A stretch of 64,000 nucleotides of DNA from Streptomyces sp. CHD11 (GCF_018638295.1 NZ_JABTTS010000003.1:321745-385744); one strand, 5' to 3'. Positions 1 to 7,771 are shown, numbered from the stretch's first letter. Program-made: numbers and translations. Notes: generated by a model from the sequence alone, not told the origin.

Positions 1-2
1 AC

Positions 3-76
3 CTGTGCGGCCCGCTGCCGTTCATGCGCGCGGTGCGCGGCCAACTGCTCGCCGCCGGGCTCCCGGACCGGCTCGC
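3..76 (+). pseudogene. Remnant of a flavohemoprotein/ferredoxin-reductase C-terminus (partial)
   Basis: The reading frame entering from the left edge encodes LCGPLPFMRAVRGQLLAAGL. This is the NAD-binding end of flavohemoprotein (Hmp) type oxidoreductases, where CGPxPFM contacts the cofactor. A normal protein would then end within about 20 residues on an aromatic E-x-F-G-P motif. Here that end is missing: the frame runs on to a stop at 377, entirely antisense to the gene at 77-451. I read this as a truncated gene joined to foreign 3' sequence, or a frameshift. Only 20 recognisable residues are visible, so the family assignment is tentative. Confidence 0.4.
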
Positions 77-451
77 TCAGACCTCCAGTTCCGACTCGAT
101 ACGGCGCAGCTGGTGCCGCGCCATGGCGAGGTTGGCCCGGGCCCCGTCGAGGACCAGGTACAGGAAGAGGCCGTTGCCGCCGCGCCCCTTGAGCAGGCGG
201 ATCAGGTGGTACTGGCTGTTCAGCGTGATGAGGATGTCCTCGATCTCCTCGTTCAGCCCCAGGTGTTCCATGGTGCGCAGCTTGGACCGTACGACGTCGG
301 TGTTGCCGGCGGCGGCGACCTCCAGGTTGAAGTCCTTGCCGCCGCCCAGGGTGCCGAGGGCCATGCCACTGGTGTAGTCGACGAGCGCGGCGGCCGTCGC
401 ACCGTCGATGGAGGCGAGGCATTCCTTGAGCGAGGTCTCGGTGTTGGCCAT
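77..451 (-). CDS. Roadblock/LC7-like small protein (copy 3 of the cluster)
   Basis: The product is a 124-residue soluble protein without signal or membrane segment. Its order of elements is that of Roadblock/LC7 folds: an N-terminal helix, ALVDYTSGMALGTLGGG as the first strand pair, a helix ending in LRTMEHLG, then strands ILITLNSQYHLIRLL and LFLYLVLDGARANLAMARH. It is similar in layout and in the YHLIR and FLYLVLD stretches to the protein at 1872-2276, so the two are paralogues. The ATG at 451 has AAAGGAC about 9 nt upstream. It lies 87 bp downstream of the other cluster genes on the same strand. Such proteins usually regulate or scaffold small GTPases, but no GTPase is nearby. The exact function is unknown. 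Confidence 0.8.
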   Translation of the reverse strand: MANTETSLKECLASIDGATAAALVDYTSGMALGTLGGGKDFNLEVAAAGNTDVVRSKLRTMEHLGLNEEIEDILITLNSQYHLIRLLKGRGGNGLFLYLVLDGARANLAMARHQLRRIESELEV

Positions 452-538
452 GGGTGGTGTGTCCTTTCCGTCATGAATGGGCGGTTCGGGCCGGCCGCCG
501 GGTGATGCGCGGGCGCCGGCCGGGAGGAGAGGTCGGGG

Positions 539-1057
539 TCAGCCGCCGGGCTGGGTACGGGGCCGGTGCGGGGGCAGCTGCGGGGTCCGCACCGGAAGGG
601 TTCCGATGGGCCGGTCCGGGTCCTGCCCCCGTGCGGGGATCTCCCGGGTCACGAGCCGGTCGGCGTGCCGCCCGGCCCCCGGGCCGATGTGGGTGTCCAC
701 CAGCTCCGCGATCCGGGCGCCGCTGCGCCGGCCCTCCAGATGCAGCCGGCCCACGTTGACCCGGTCGTCGGCGAGCAGGGTGAGGACGGCCGTGGTGCCG
801 GCCGCGTAGGTCGCGATGTAGCCCTGACTGCCGCGGACCAGGAGTTCGCGGAACTCGCCCCGGGCGGCGGCGTCCGTCATCCGGTAGGCGACGCCCAGCG
901 CGGCGGCGGTGAGCGCGGCCAGGCCCTCCGGTTCGGTGTCCGCCGCGTCGTGGGCGAGGACGAGTCCGTCGACGGTGGCCGCGAGCGTGCCGGCCAGCCG
1001 GGGTATGCGGGCGCGGAGCCGGCGCAGTTCGTCCAGCACGTCGGCCTCGACGGCCAT
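539..1057 (-). CDS. Roadblock/LC7 domain protein (copy 2)
   Basis: A 172-residue soluble protein. Residues about 1-125 form a Roadblock/LC7-like domain: LDELRRLRARIPRL helix, AATVDGLVLAHD strand pair, GLAALTAAALGVAYRM helix, then FRELLVRGSQGYIATYAAG and AVLTLLADDRVNVGRLHLE. The last 45 residues are Arg/Pro-rich and probably disordered. The start at 1057 is fixed by AAAGGAG 8 nt upstream; an open frame upstream is antisense overlap. It is 38 bp downstream of the DUF4388-like gene and probably in the same transcript. It resembles the Roadblock proteins of actinobacterial conservons (CvnB), but the conservon kinase, DUF742 and GTPase partners are absent. Confidence 0.8.
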   Translation of the reverse strand: MAVEADVLDELRRLRARIPRLAGTLAATVDGLVLAHDAADTEPEGLAALTAAALGVAYRMTDAAARGEFRELLVRGSQGYIATYAAGTTAVLTLLADDRVNVGRLHLEGRRSGARIAELVDTHIGPGAGRHADRLVTREIPARGQDPDRPIGTLPVRTPQLPPHRPRTQPGG

Positions 1058-1095
1058 GAGCAGTCTCCTTTCGGCACGCTGCCGGCGCGCGCGGA

Positions 1096-1875
1096 TCACA
1101 GTGCCTCCAAGGCGTCCAGAAGCCGTCTCAGCAGCGCTGTGTCGGGCTCGTCCCACGCCGCGCCGCCCGCGTCGGGGACGGAGTGGACGGGCCTGGCGGG
1201 CGGGGGTGGCGCGGGGGTGACCAGCCCGTCGGCGGCGAGGCGGCGCAGTTCGACGAGGGTGTGGAAGGTACGGCAGGCGAGGGCCGAGGCGATCTGCGCG
1301 GCGGTACGGCCGCCGTCGACCAGGGCCAGGGTGCGCCCCCGGCGGGGCGGCAGGCAGGCGGGGTCGGCGCCGGCCGCGCGGTCGAGCGGTGCGGTGTCGA
1401 CGGCGGGGTCGGGCCAGATGCGGTGGAGCAGGTCGCGGCGGCGCCGGGACTCCCTGAGTACCGTCGCCACCGGTACCGGACGGACCGCGCCGAACCAGTG
1501 CGCGACACCGGGGCGGAAGCGGAGCGCGGCACCGTCGTGGGCGAGCGCGAAGTACGCCGCGTCGAACAGGGCACCGGTGTGGCACAGTTCCAGCGCGCCG
1601 GTGGTGAGACGTCCGCTGTCCACCAGCTGGCGGCCGACGCGGTGTACGGCGCCCGCCCGCTCGACCGCCTCCCACCAGCCGGCCGGCGCGAGGGCGCCGC
1701 TGCGGGTGAGCAGGTCGCCGAGGGCAGGGCTGTGGGCGGATTCGACGTGCACGACATGCCCCGCCGAGAGGTAGAAGACCCCGGACTCGGTGGAGAGCGC
1801 GCCGGTGGCGTGGTCGGCCGCCAGGGTGCCGAGCAGCTCGGGGGCGGATCCGTCGGTGCAGGGCGCTGTGGTCAT
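1096..1875 (-). CDS. DUF4388/PATAN-like domain protein
   Basis: A 259-residue soluble protein. The N-terminal 110 residues (LLGTLAADHATGALSTESG, then FYLSAGHVVHVES and LGDLLTRSGAL) match the pattern of DUF4388/PATAN domains: a beta-rich part followed by a helical part. Residues about 150-230 (LVDGGRTAAQIASALACRT, FHTLVELRRLAADGLV) look like a winged-helix-type module common at the end of such proteins. The ATG overlaps the stop of the upstream Roadblock gene by 4 nt (ATGA), so translation is probably coupled. PATAN proteins elsewhere act in response-regulator and GTPase pathways. The pairing with three Roadblock proteins suggests one complex, which is inference. Confidence 0.7.
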   Translation of the reverse strand: MTTAPCTDGSAPELLGTLAADHATGALSTESGVFYLSAGHVVHVESAHSPALGDLLTRSGALAPAGWWEAVERAGAVHRVGRQLVDSGRLTTGALELCHTGALFDAAYFALAHDGAALRFRPGVAHWFGAVRPVPVATVLRESRRRRDLLHRIWPDPAVDTAPLDRAAGADPACLPPRRGRTLALVDGGRTAAQIASALACRTFHTLVELRRLAADGLVTPAPPPPARPVHSVPDAGGAAWDEPDTALLRRLLDALEAL

Positions 1876-2276
1876 CCGAGCACCAGCCGGTCCGCCATGT
1901 GGGAGAGCCGGATGCGGGCCAGGGCGAGGTTGCCGTCGGCACGGTCGAGCCACAGGTAGAGGAAGACCGTGCTGTCGAACGTCGTCACGACGAATCTCAG
2001 CAGATGGTAGGCGTCCGCGCTGGTCAGGATCAGGTCCTCGACGGGCGGCTCCTTGCCGGCGGCGCCGGCCCCGTGACCGTCGGCCGGGGCGAGGGTGCCG
2101 CTCTCCATGGCCTGGCGGGCGAGTTCCGCGGTCTCCGCGGCCGTGGCCTCCGCGTCGCCGCCCGGGGCCTCGCCGACCGCGCCCAGCGCGAGCCCGCTGA
2201 TCCAGTCGACGACCAGCGCGCCCCGCGCGCCGGGCAGTCGCATGGCTTCCAGCAGGCTCTCGTCGATTCCGGGCAC
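1872..2276 (-). CDS. Roadblock/LC7-like protein (copy 1, first gene of the cluster)
   Basis: Translated from the GTG at 2276 this is a 134-residue soluble protein. GTG is preferred over upstream starts because GGGAGGGGG sits 8 nt before it and the homologous region begins there. It carries the same core as the 77-451 product: ALVVDWISGLALGAVGEA, then LILTSADAYHLLRFVVTTF and VFLYLWLDRADGNLALARI. A Gly/Ala-rich insertion around residues 60-75 separates the helices. It opens the four-gene minus-strand cluster and is coupled to the DUF4388-like gene. Function is unknown beyond the fold. Confidence 0.75.
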   Translation of the reverse strand: MPGIDESLLEAMRLPGARGALVVDWISGLALGAVGEAPGGDAEATAAETAELARQAMESGTLAPADGHGAGAAGKEPPVEDLILTSADAYHLLRFVVTTFDSTVFLYLWLDRADGNLALARIRLSHMADRLVLG

Positions 2277-2703
2277 GCCGGATCCCCCTCCCTCGCACGG
2301 CTGTACCGCGAACGTGACGTCGACGCTACTGTGTGTGCTCGACCGAGGTGGGAGGTTTGGTGTTTTCCCGGGGAATATGCGTCGGGCGTGACGGCCCGCT
2401 GGTAAGGTCCGGGCTTTTGCCTCCACGGCGGGGAGGGTCGTCCGGTCGTGGCGCGGGCAGGGCCGGCCCCGGTGCGGATGGTGGACCGGCCCTGCTCACG
2501 AGCCCATTGTGGTGACGGTCGTACCGGTGGACCACGGGTGAACCGCGCTCATCGGGTGTGCGCCGCGCACACCCCGCGCGCGACACGCCGTGCGCGCATC
2601 TCACATGAGGGGCGTGCGGGGCGGGTAGGCGGCGACAGGGCCCGCCGTCCGGCGGACCCCGCGTCATTTCGCCGGCCGGCGGCGACGATACTGGCAGGAG
2701 CAC
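2277..2703. other. Divergent intergenic region with two inverted repeats
   Basis: This 427-bp stretch between divergent genes has no convincing coding sequence. It holds two perfect inverted repeats. One is 2457-2495, arms GCAGGGCCGG/CCGGCCCTGC with a 19-nt loop. The other is 2554-2574, arms GGGTGTGCG/CGCACACCC with a 3-nt loop. A possible -10 for the minus-strand Roadblock cluster (TAGCGT) lies at 2323-2328. The compact 2554-2574 palindrome could be an operator. Confidence 0.5.
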
Positions 2704-3888
2704 GTGCCCCCGCTCACCACTGGACCCATGCCGAACTCCCCTGCAGCCCACGTCACGATCCCGCCCACGGTCTGGCTGGCCCGTGGCCGCCATACCGGCG
2801 GCCGGGCGGACGAGGCACTCCGCGCCGCCCTGCGCCGGCTCAAGGACAGCCGGGACATCGACGACTTCCTGGAGCTTCCCGCCGCCGACACCGCCCCTGA
2901 CACCGTGTTCGAATCCCGGACACGGGTCGCCGGGGAGGTCACCGTCCGCGCCCGGCTGAGCCTCGCGCCCGCCGCGGCCGAGGGCCGGGACTGGACGCTG
3001 GTCGCGGAGGCGGAGCGGCCCTGGGACCCTGCCTGGCCGTCGCCGGCCGGAATGTTCTGGGAGCGGGAACAGGACACCGACTGGAACCACGACGCCGCGA
3101 CCGGCCTGCGTCCCGGGGAGATCAATCCGCTCCCCGAGGACGACAAGGCCGTACGGCGGCTGCTGCGCGACTGCGCGCGGGACGCGTGGCACCTCCATGT
3201 CGTCGTCCATGAGGCGATGACCACGGACGAACGGGGCCGGGTGCCGCTCGCGCGCTGGCTGCCCCCGGGGCTGCGGCACCGGGTCGTGGAGCACCGGGCC
3301 ACCCCCCAGCAGTGGCGGGTGGCCGACTGGGCGCTGCGGGAGTTCGGCGTGCGACTTCCCCGTGGGGGCGCCGTGGTGCTGCCGGGCGCTCACGTCCCGG
3401 AGGAGTACGACGCCGACGCCTTCTCCGTGCGCGCGGTGTTCCTTGACGGCACCGAACCGGCCGGCCTCGTCGACGCCGTGGCCCGCTTCGACGCGATCCC
3501 GCGCGTGCTGCCGGACGGGGCGCGGGACTCCCTGACCGCGCTGCGGGAGGACTGGCACCTGCTGACCCTCGCCGAGGAACTCGACCGCGAGCGCGCGCTG
3601 GTGGCCATGTACGCCGAGGCCCTGGAGGCCATGACGACGTCCCGGGACCTGTACCGCGAGGCCGCCGAACGCGCCCATGAGGCACTGGCCTCCTACCAGA
3701 ACGCCGCCTCCGCCGCCCCGGCTCCCGGGGAACCGTCCGCACCCGCGGTGGCCCCTTCCTCACCCCTCCGGAATCTGACGCGCACGCTGGAACGTCTGAA
3801 GCCCGCCGCCGCCAGGTCCCGCCGCGCCGCGCCCCACGAGCCCGCGGAACCGGCGCCGGAACCCCGGACGACGACGTCCGACCACTAG
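2704..3888 (+). CDS. Unrecognised protein with helical C-terminal region
   Basis: I do not recognise this 394-residue protein. It has no signal peptide or membrane helix. Residues about 10-120 are mixed alpha/beta (TVWLARGRHTGGRADEALRA, WTLVAEAERPWDP). Residues about 150-215 contain HLHVVVHEAMTTDERG and a W-rich stretch. Residues about 265-330 form a long charged helix, likely coiled coil. The last 55 residues are Ala/Pro-rich and disordered. The start is uncertain: GTG 2704 has AGGAG only 3 nt upstream, and ATG 2728 has no good ribosome binding site. A hexamer GATACT about 10 nt before 2704 would allow a leaderless GTG. Codon use is normal for the region. It is monocistronic and convergent with the next gene. 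Confidence 0.7.
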   Translation: MPPLTTGPMPNSPAAHVTIPPTVWLARGRHTGGRADEALRAALRRLKDSRDIDDFLELPAADTAPDTVFESRTRVAGEVTVRARLSLAPAAAEGRDWTLVAEAERPWDPAWPSPAGMFWEREQDTDWNHDAATGLRPGEINPLPEDDKAVRRLLRDCARDAWHLHVVVHEAMTTDERGRVPLARWLPPGLRHRVVEHRATPQQWRVADWALREFGVRLPRGGAVVLPGAHVPEEYDADAFSVRAVFLDGTEPAGLVDAVARFDAIPRVLPDGARDSLTALREDWHLLTLAEELDRERALVAMYAEALEAMTTSRDLYREAAERAHEALASYQNAASAAPAPGEPSAPAVAPSSPLRNLTRTLERLKPAAARSRRAAPHEPAEPAPEPRTTTSDH

Positions 3889-4046
3889 AAGACGCGTGCA
3901 GAGCCTGGGGCCCGGCCCTGCGCCGGCTCTCCGGCGTCGTGCCGGGCGGCGGGGCCGGCACGCCCTCCTCCGTTGCCCGGGGGCAGGGGACGGACCCGGC
4001 CCGGGATCGGACGGCCTCGTCCGCTCCGTGCCGCCCCGCGGCCGTG

Positions 4047-4074
4047 CCGGTGCCCTGATCGCCCCGGGCACCGG
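4047..4074. terminator. Terminator hairpin between convergent genes
   Basis: The arms CCGGTGCCC and GGGCACCGG pair perfectly (9 bp, 10-nt loop). The hairpin lies in the 295-bp gap between the convergent genes ending at 3888 and 4184, so it may stop transcription from both sides. No T-tract is present, as is usual in Streptomyces. Confidence 0.5.
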
Positions 4075-4183
4075 GCCGGGTCGGTCCGTCGCCCGGCGTG
4101 TGTGATCCGGGGCGCGCCGCTGGGCCGGGGCGGCCCTGCGGCGGGCGGGCGTCGAGCTGTCCGGGTCCGGGATGTCAGGGCGC

Positions 4184-5530
4184 TCACGCCTCGGCGGGCG
4201 GGCGTTCGATGGCCCGGTGGGGGTCGGGGGGCGGCCAGGGCGCGAAGCGGGCGCCGGGGCGGGGGGACGCGATCCGGATGACCAGGGCCGTCAGTGCCAG
4301 CAGCGCGGCGGCGACGGCGGCCGAGGTGGCCAGCCAGGCGGGCGCGAGGGCGAGGTCGACCGCACGGGAGAGGGCGGACGACGGGTAGGAACCGCCGTAG
4401 GCGTGGGTACCGGCCAGGACCGCCGGCACCACGACCGCTCCGGTCAGTGCCACCGCGCCGGGGCGCACCACCAGGATCAGGGCCAGCACCGTGCAGAGCA
4501 CCGACAGTCCGACGGTGAAGGCGTGCAGGCCGAGGGGGACGCCGTCGCGTTGCAGCGGGAAGTGGGTCACCGCGCATACCGCGAGGGCCACGGCGGCGAG
4601 CCAGCTCGGCCAGACCGCGGGCCGGGGGGCCGGCCGGGGCGCACGGTTGCGGACGGCGGCGGTGCCGGGACGGCGGCGCTGTGTCCCTGTCCGGCGGGAG
4701 GTCTTGCGGGCGGCGGGGTGCCGGCGGCCGGCCAGGAACCCGCCGCGCGAGGCGTCCGCGCGCGCGGCGCCGGACCGGTGTCCGTCCGGCGTGCCCGGAG
4801 CGTTCCCGTCCTCCGGCAGGGGTGTCCGCGCCTCCGGCCGGTGAAGGTGCTCGGGCGGCCGGTGCACGGCCAGACGGTCTATGAGTTCGACCAGTTCGCC
4901 GACGGAACGCCCGGTCGCGGCGGCGCGCAGTGCCTCCTCGCGGCAGTGCGGCGCCAGCGGCTCGTTGTGCAGCAGGGCCACCAGAAGGGTGACGTCCTCG
5001 ACGGAACGGTGCGCCGCCGCCGCGCGGATCGTCTCGTCGGCGCTGCGGGCGTCGCGCGGCGGCCGGGTGAGCAGCGAGACGAGCCGGGTGACGTCCTCCA
5101 CGGACCGGTCGATCCCGGCGGCGCGCAGGGCGTCGACCACGGCGCCGGTGTGCTCGGGCGAGCGTTCCAGCGCGGTGATGAGGTCGACGACCTCCGCCAG
5201 GGGCCGGTCCGCCACGGCGGCGTGCACGAGGTCGCTGACCGGGTCGCGGTACGGCTTCCCGGTCGCCGGGGGTCCGGCGTGCGACGGGTCCGGCGGCGCC
5301 GCGGGCCCCGGATGTCCGAGGGGGTCCACGAGGTCGACCGTGGCGACGGGGTCGCGCGGACGCGCGGCGTCCACCGGTTCCGGGCGGGCCACCGCGCGCG
5401 GCCGTGCCCATGGCGGGTCGGGATGGCGGGTGCCGGTCGTGGTGAGTGTCGTGTCGGCGGGCGGGACCGCGGCCGCCTCGGGGGGTATGACCGGTTCGTT
5501 CGGGCGAGGTGACGAGGAGAAAGTAGTCAT
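4184..5530 (-). CDS. Membrane protein with three helical repeats and four C-terminal TM helices
   Basis: The 448-residue product starts at the ATG at 5530, which has GGAG 6 nt upstream; an in-frame ATG 12 nt earlier lacks such a site. Residues 1-90 are Pro-rich and disordered. Residues about 98-225 contain at least three repeats of a 35-40 residue helical unit with the signature RSVEDVTxLVxLL (RPLAEVVDLITAL, RSVEDVTRLVSLL, RSVEDVTLLVALL, RSVGELVELIDRL). A basic linker follows, then four hydrophobic segments at about 305-325, 335-357, 360-382 and 400-428. The soluble repeats are probably cytoplasmic because the linker before the first helix is Arg-rich. No catalytic motif is seen. It looks like a scaffold or sensor, but the role is unknown. 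Confidence 0.75.
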   Translation of the reverse strand: MTTFSSSPRPNEPVIPPEAAAVPPADTTLTTTGTRHPDPPWARPRAVARPEPVDAARPRDPVATVDLVDPLGHPGPAAPPDPSHAGPPATGKPYRDPVSDLVHAAVADRPLAEVVDLITALERSPEHTGAVVDALRAAGIDRSVEDVTRLVSLLTRPPRDARSADETIRAAAAHRSVEDVTLLVALLHNEPLAPHCREEALRAAATGRSVGELVELIDRLAVHRPPEHLHRPEARTPLPEDGNAPGTPDGHRSGAARADASRGGFLAGRRHPAARKTSRRTGTQRRRPGTAAVRNRAPRPAPRPAVWPSWLAAVALAVCAVTHFPLQRDGVPLGLHAFTVGLSVLCTVLALILVVRPGAVALTGAVVVPAVLAGTHAYGGSYPSSALSRAVDLALAPAWLATSAAVAAALLALTALVIRIASPRPGARFAPWPPPDPHRAIERPPAEA

Positions 5531-5771
5531 GATCCGCTCCATGGGGAAGGCTGATGACCATTACTAGGCGCCCCGGCGGCGCCCTGCCACTTGACTGGTC
5601 CACCGGGATGACCTGCGGCGATCCGGCGTTTCACGGCAGAGCGGCGGGGCATCGGACGCCTGCGGGCATGGCCGGTCCCCGCCGCCATGGCGGGGCCGTC
5701 AGCGGGAATCCGCTCAGAGAAGGCTGTGCCGCGGCGACGGGCCGCGGCGCGCCGGTCACCGGAGGAGGGCA

Positions 5772-6104
5772 GTGCCGTTGGAGTCGACCACCGTGCTGCT
5801 GAGCGTCGCCGCGGTGCTCGCGGCCGTACTGCTGGCCGGCGCCGTCGCCGCCCTGGTCCGTCTGGTCCGCACCCGGCGGGAGTTGCGGCGGGCGGGTCTG
5901 CCCACCGGGCCGCGCTGGGTGTTCTGGGGCGCGGTCCTCTATCTGGTGCTGCCGGCCGATCTGCTGCCCGACCCGGTCTACCTGGACGACATCGGGGTCC
6001 TTCTGCTCGCCCTGCGCTCCCTGCGTGGTTCCGCCGGCGCGGCCCTGCCCGGAGCGCCTTCGCGGCGTCCGGGGCGGCAACCCGCCGATGACTACGCTCC
6101 GTAA
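5772..6104 (+). CDS. DUF1232 (YkvA-like) membrane protein
   Basis: A 110-residue protein with an N-terminal membrane helix (TTVLLSVAAVLAAVLLAGAV, residues about 6-28), a basic segment, and the DUF1232 core LPTGPRWVFWGAVLYLVLP followed by ADLLPDPVYLDDIGVLLLAL. The P-x-D-L-[LI]-P-D motif and following helix are diagnostic of the YkvA family, whose biochemical role is not established. The GTG at 5772 follows GGAGGAGGGCA. It lies between the divergent repeat membrane gene and the RiPP pair, with no clear link to either. Confidence 0.8.
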   Translation: MPLESTTVLLSVAAVLAAVLLAGAVAALVRLVRTRRELRRAGLPTGPRWVFWGAVLYLVLPADLLPDPVYLDDIGVLLLALRSLRGSAGAALPGAPSRRPGRQPADDYAP

Positions 6105-6129
6105 GGAAACCAACCACCCGTTCGATTCG

Positions 6130-6135
6130 TATAAG
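6130..6135 (+). promoter_or_regulatory. Possible -10 element for the graspetide operon
   Basis: TATAAG lies 90 nt before the precursor start in a locally AT-rich patch (6105-6160). A weak -35-like TTCGAT is too close, so the -35 is not assigned. The position suits a promoter for the precursor and ligase genes downstream. Confidence 0.3.
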
Positions 6136-6224
6136 TCTCTGGAAGCGAAAAGAAGTCGGCGGACCAAGCCACGGCGCACAGTGGGTCGTTGTCTGGTCGG
6201 CGCAGCACCGACGAGGGAGAGACG

Positions 6225-6416
6225 ATGCAACCGTTCGCGCTCAACTACGCACGCCCGGCAGTTGAGTTGGCTGTTGCCACTCCGTACGCCTATGACTCCG
6301 GACTGCAGTTGAACGTCCTCGGTGACGGCCGGATCGCGGCCCGCGACCACGCGCTGTTGCGCGAGGTGGGGACGACGACGTCCACCGCGGGCTCCAAGAC
6401 CCACTTCGACGACTGA
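6225..6416 (+). CDS. tgmA: Graspetide-type RiPP precursor peptide
   Basis: A 63-residue peptide starting at the ATG at 6225 with GAGGGAGAG just upstream. It begins MQPFALNYARP, a conserved leader motif of precursors in the TIGR04186 family (ATP-grasp-modified RiPPs), and ends in a Thr/Ser-rich stretch with acidic residues (TTTSTAGSKTHFDD). These supply hydroxyl donors and Asp carboxylates for side-chain ester rings. The middle (VLGDGRIAARDHALLREVG) is leader-like. No Cys is present. The ligase gene starts 15 nt downstream, so the two are co-transcribed. Family assignment rests on the leader motif and the partner gene; ring number and product are unknown. Confidence 0.85.
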   Translation: MQPFALNYARPAVELAVATPYAYDSGLQLNVLGDGRIAARDHALLREVGTTTSTAGSKTHFDD

Positions 6417-6431
6417 ACGCGGACCGTAGAC

Positions 6432-7415
6432 ATGACCGTGCTGATCCTCACCTGTGAGGAGGACGTCACCGCCGACATGGCGGTCGTCCATCTGAACGGC
6501 TCAGGAGTACCCGTGGTGCGCCTCGACCCCGCGGACCTGACCGGTGGTGTGTCGCTGTCGGGCGAATTCGTCCACGGCCGCTTCCGCGGCCATCTGTCCG
6601 TCGGGGGGCGGCTGGTGAGTATCGGCGGGCTGCGGTCCGTGTGGGTGCGCCGGCCCGGTGTTCCGGCCGGACGCGCGCCGCAGCCGTCGGCGTGGCTGAC
6701 CGAGGAGGCCTCGCAGGCACTCTACGGAATGCTGCGCGGCTGCGACGCGCGCTGGATGAACCACCCGGACGCGGCCCGGCAGGCGCGCCACAAGCCGTGG
6801 CAGCTGCGCCTGGCGCAGCGCTGCGGTCTGCCCGTGCCGGCCACGGTGATCACCACGTTCCCGCGGGCCGCCCGGGAGTTCGCGGAGCGTTTCCCGGATC
6901 TCGTGGTCAAGCCCGTGTCGGGGGCGCATCCGCAGGATCCGCCGCGGGCGGTACCGACCAGCCGGGTGGCCCCGGACACGGACTTCTCGGCGGTCGCCTA
7001 CGGGCCGACGCTGCTGCAGCGGCGGGTCGCGAAGCGGGCCGACATCCGGCTCACCGTGGTGGGTGAGCGGCTGCTGGCGGCCCGTAAGCCGACGGCGCCG
7101 GACGCGGACCCGCAGGAGGTGGACGTGCGTTTCGCCGCACCCGGCTCGCCCTGGGAGCCGGCCGAGGTCCCGGCGCGCGTCGCCGACGCCGTTCGCACCT
7201 ATATGCGCCGAGCCGAACTGGCCTACGGCGCCTTCGACTTCGCCGAGGACGCGGACGGGACGTGGTGGTTCCTGGAGTGCAATCAGTCGGGGCAGTTCGG
7301 CTTCGTGGAAGTGGAGACGGGACAGCCGATCGCGCGGACCATCGCCGAGTGGCTGTCCCGCCCCATTCCCGACGAGCCCGCGGAGCTCAACGGTGCGAGC
7401 AGCACGGTGCGGTGA
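6432..7415 (+). CDS. tgmB: ATP-grasp ribosomal peptide maturase (graspetide ligase)
   Basis: A 327-residue cytoplasmic ATP-grasp enzyme of the TIGR04187 type. It is expected to phosphorylate Asp/Glu side chains of the precursor and join them to Thr/Ser hydroxyls. The N-terminal domain (VLILTCEEDVTADMAVVHL) is the typical pre-ATP-grasp fold. Then come WMNHPDAARQARHKPWQLRL, DLVVKPVSGA with the ATP-binding Lys, and the metal-binding C-terminal part AFDFAEDADGTWWFLECNQS, where E-C-N-x-S/N is the family's metal site. It is 15 nt downstream of the precursor. The methyltransferase (tgmC) often present in such loci is missing here. Confidence 0.9.
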   Translation: MTVLILTCEEDVTADMAVVHLNGSGVPVVRLDPADLTGGVSLSGEFVHGRFRGHLSVGGRLVSIGGLRSVWVRRPGVPAGRAPQPSAWLTEEASQALYGMLRGCDARWMNHPDAARQARHKPWQLRLAQRCGLPVPATVITTFPRAAREFAERFPDLVVKPVSGAHPQDPPRAVPTSRVAPDTDFSAVAYGPTLLQRRVAKRADIRLTVVGERLLAARKPTAPDADPQEVDVRFAAPGSPWEPAEVPARVADAVRTYMRRAELAYGAFDFAEDADGTWWFLECNQSGQFGFVEVETGQPIARTIAEWLSRPIPDEPAELNGASSTVR

Positions 7416-7426
7416 GCACCGGTCAC

Positions 7427-7451
7427 GGTGCCGGACCCGGTGCCCGGCACC
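7427..7451. terminator. Bidirectional terminator between convergent genes
   Basis: GGTGCCGG and CCGGCACC form a perfect 8-bp stem with a 9-nt loop. It sits in the 45-bp gap between the stops at 7415 (+) and 7461 (-), so it can end both transcripts. Confidence 0.6.
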
Positions 7452-7460
7452 GCAGGGGGA

Positions 7461-7676
7461 TCAGTTCGGGCGCGGTCCCGGCAGCAGGGCGGTGCGCTGC
7501 CAGCCGTTGCCCGGGGCGTGCGGCCGGCCGGGGCCCGGGCCGTGGCCGGGCGACTGCAACGGCCGCATGACCAGCTCCAGTTCCCTGCTCACGCGTTCGG
7601 CCTCGCGCCGGGCCTGTGCGGGCACGTCACCGCACTCCGCGACGAGTCGGTCGTAGATGGGGGAATCCTGGAACAC
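7461..7676 (-). CDS. Small conserved hypothetical protein
   Basis: A 71-residue soluble protein from GTG 7676. The first 35 residues (FQDSPIYDRLVAECGDVPAQ, then ARREAERVSRELELVM) predict two charged helices. The tail is Pro/Gly-rich. AGAAAGG lies about 12 nt upstream. The upstream sequence ACCAGAAAGGCGCG is nearly the same as the leader of the DUF5133 gene at 9681, which may mean shared translational or transcriptional control. I cannot assign a function, and no partner is obvious. Confidence 0.6.
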   Translation of the reverse strand: MFQDSPIYDRLVAECGDVPAQARREAERVSRELELVMRPLQSPGHGPGPGRPHAPGNGWQRTALLPGPRPN

Positions 7677-7771
7677 CCGGCAACGCGCCTTTCTGGTCGG
7701 CGGCCCCCGGTGCGGGGACGCGACTGCCGAGTGTAGGCGCCCGTACGGGGTGAAGTGGGCGTTCCGGGCGG

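Noticed and set aside
1183..1959. Plus-strand ORFs across the Roadblock cluster
   Set aside because: They are antisense to well supported minus-strand genes with ribosome binding sites and an ATGA coupling.
2900..2930. tRNA T-arm-like sequence GTTCGAATCCCGG
   Set aside because: It lies inside the coding frame of the gene at 2704-3888 and no acceptor stem, D-arm or anticodon arm can be folded around it.
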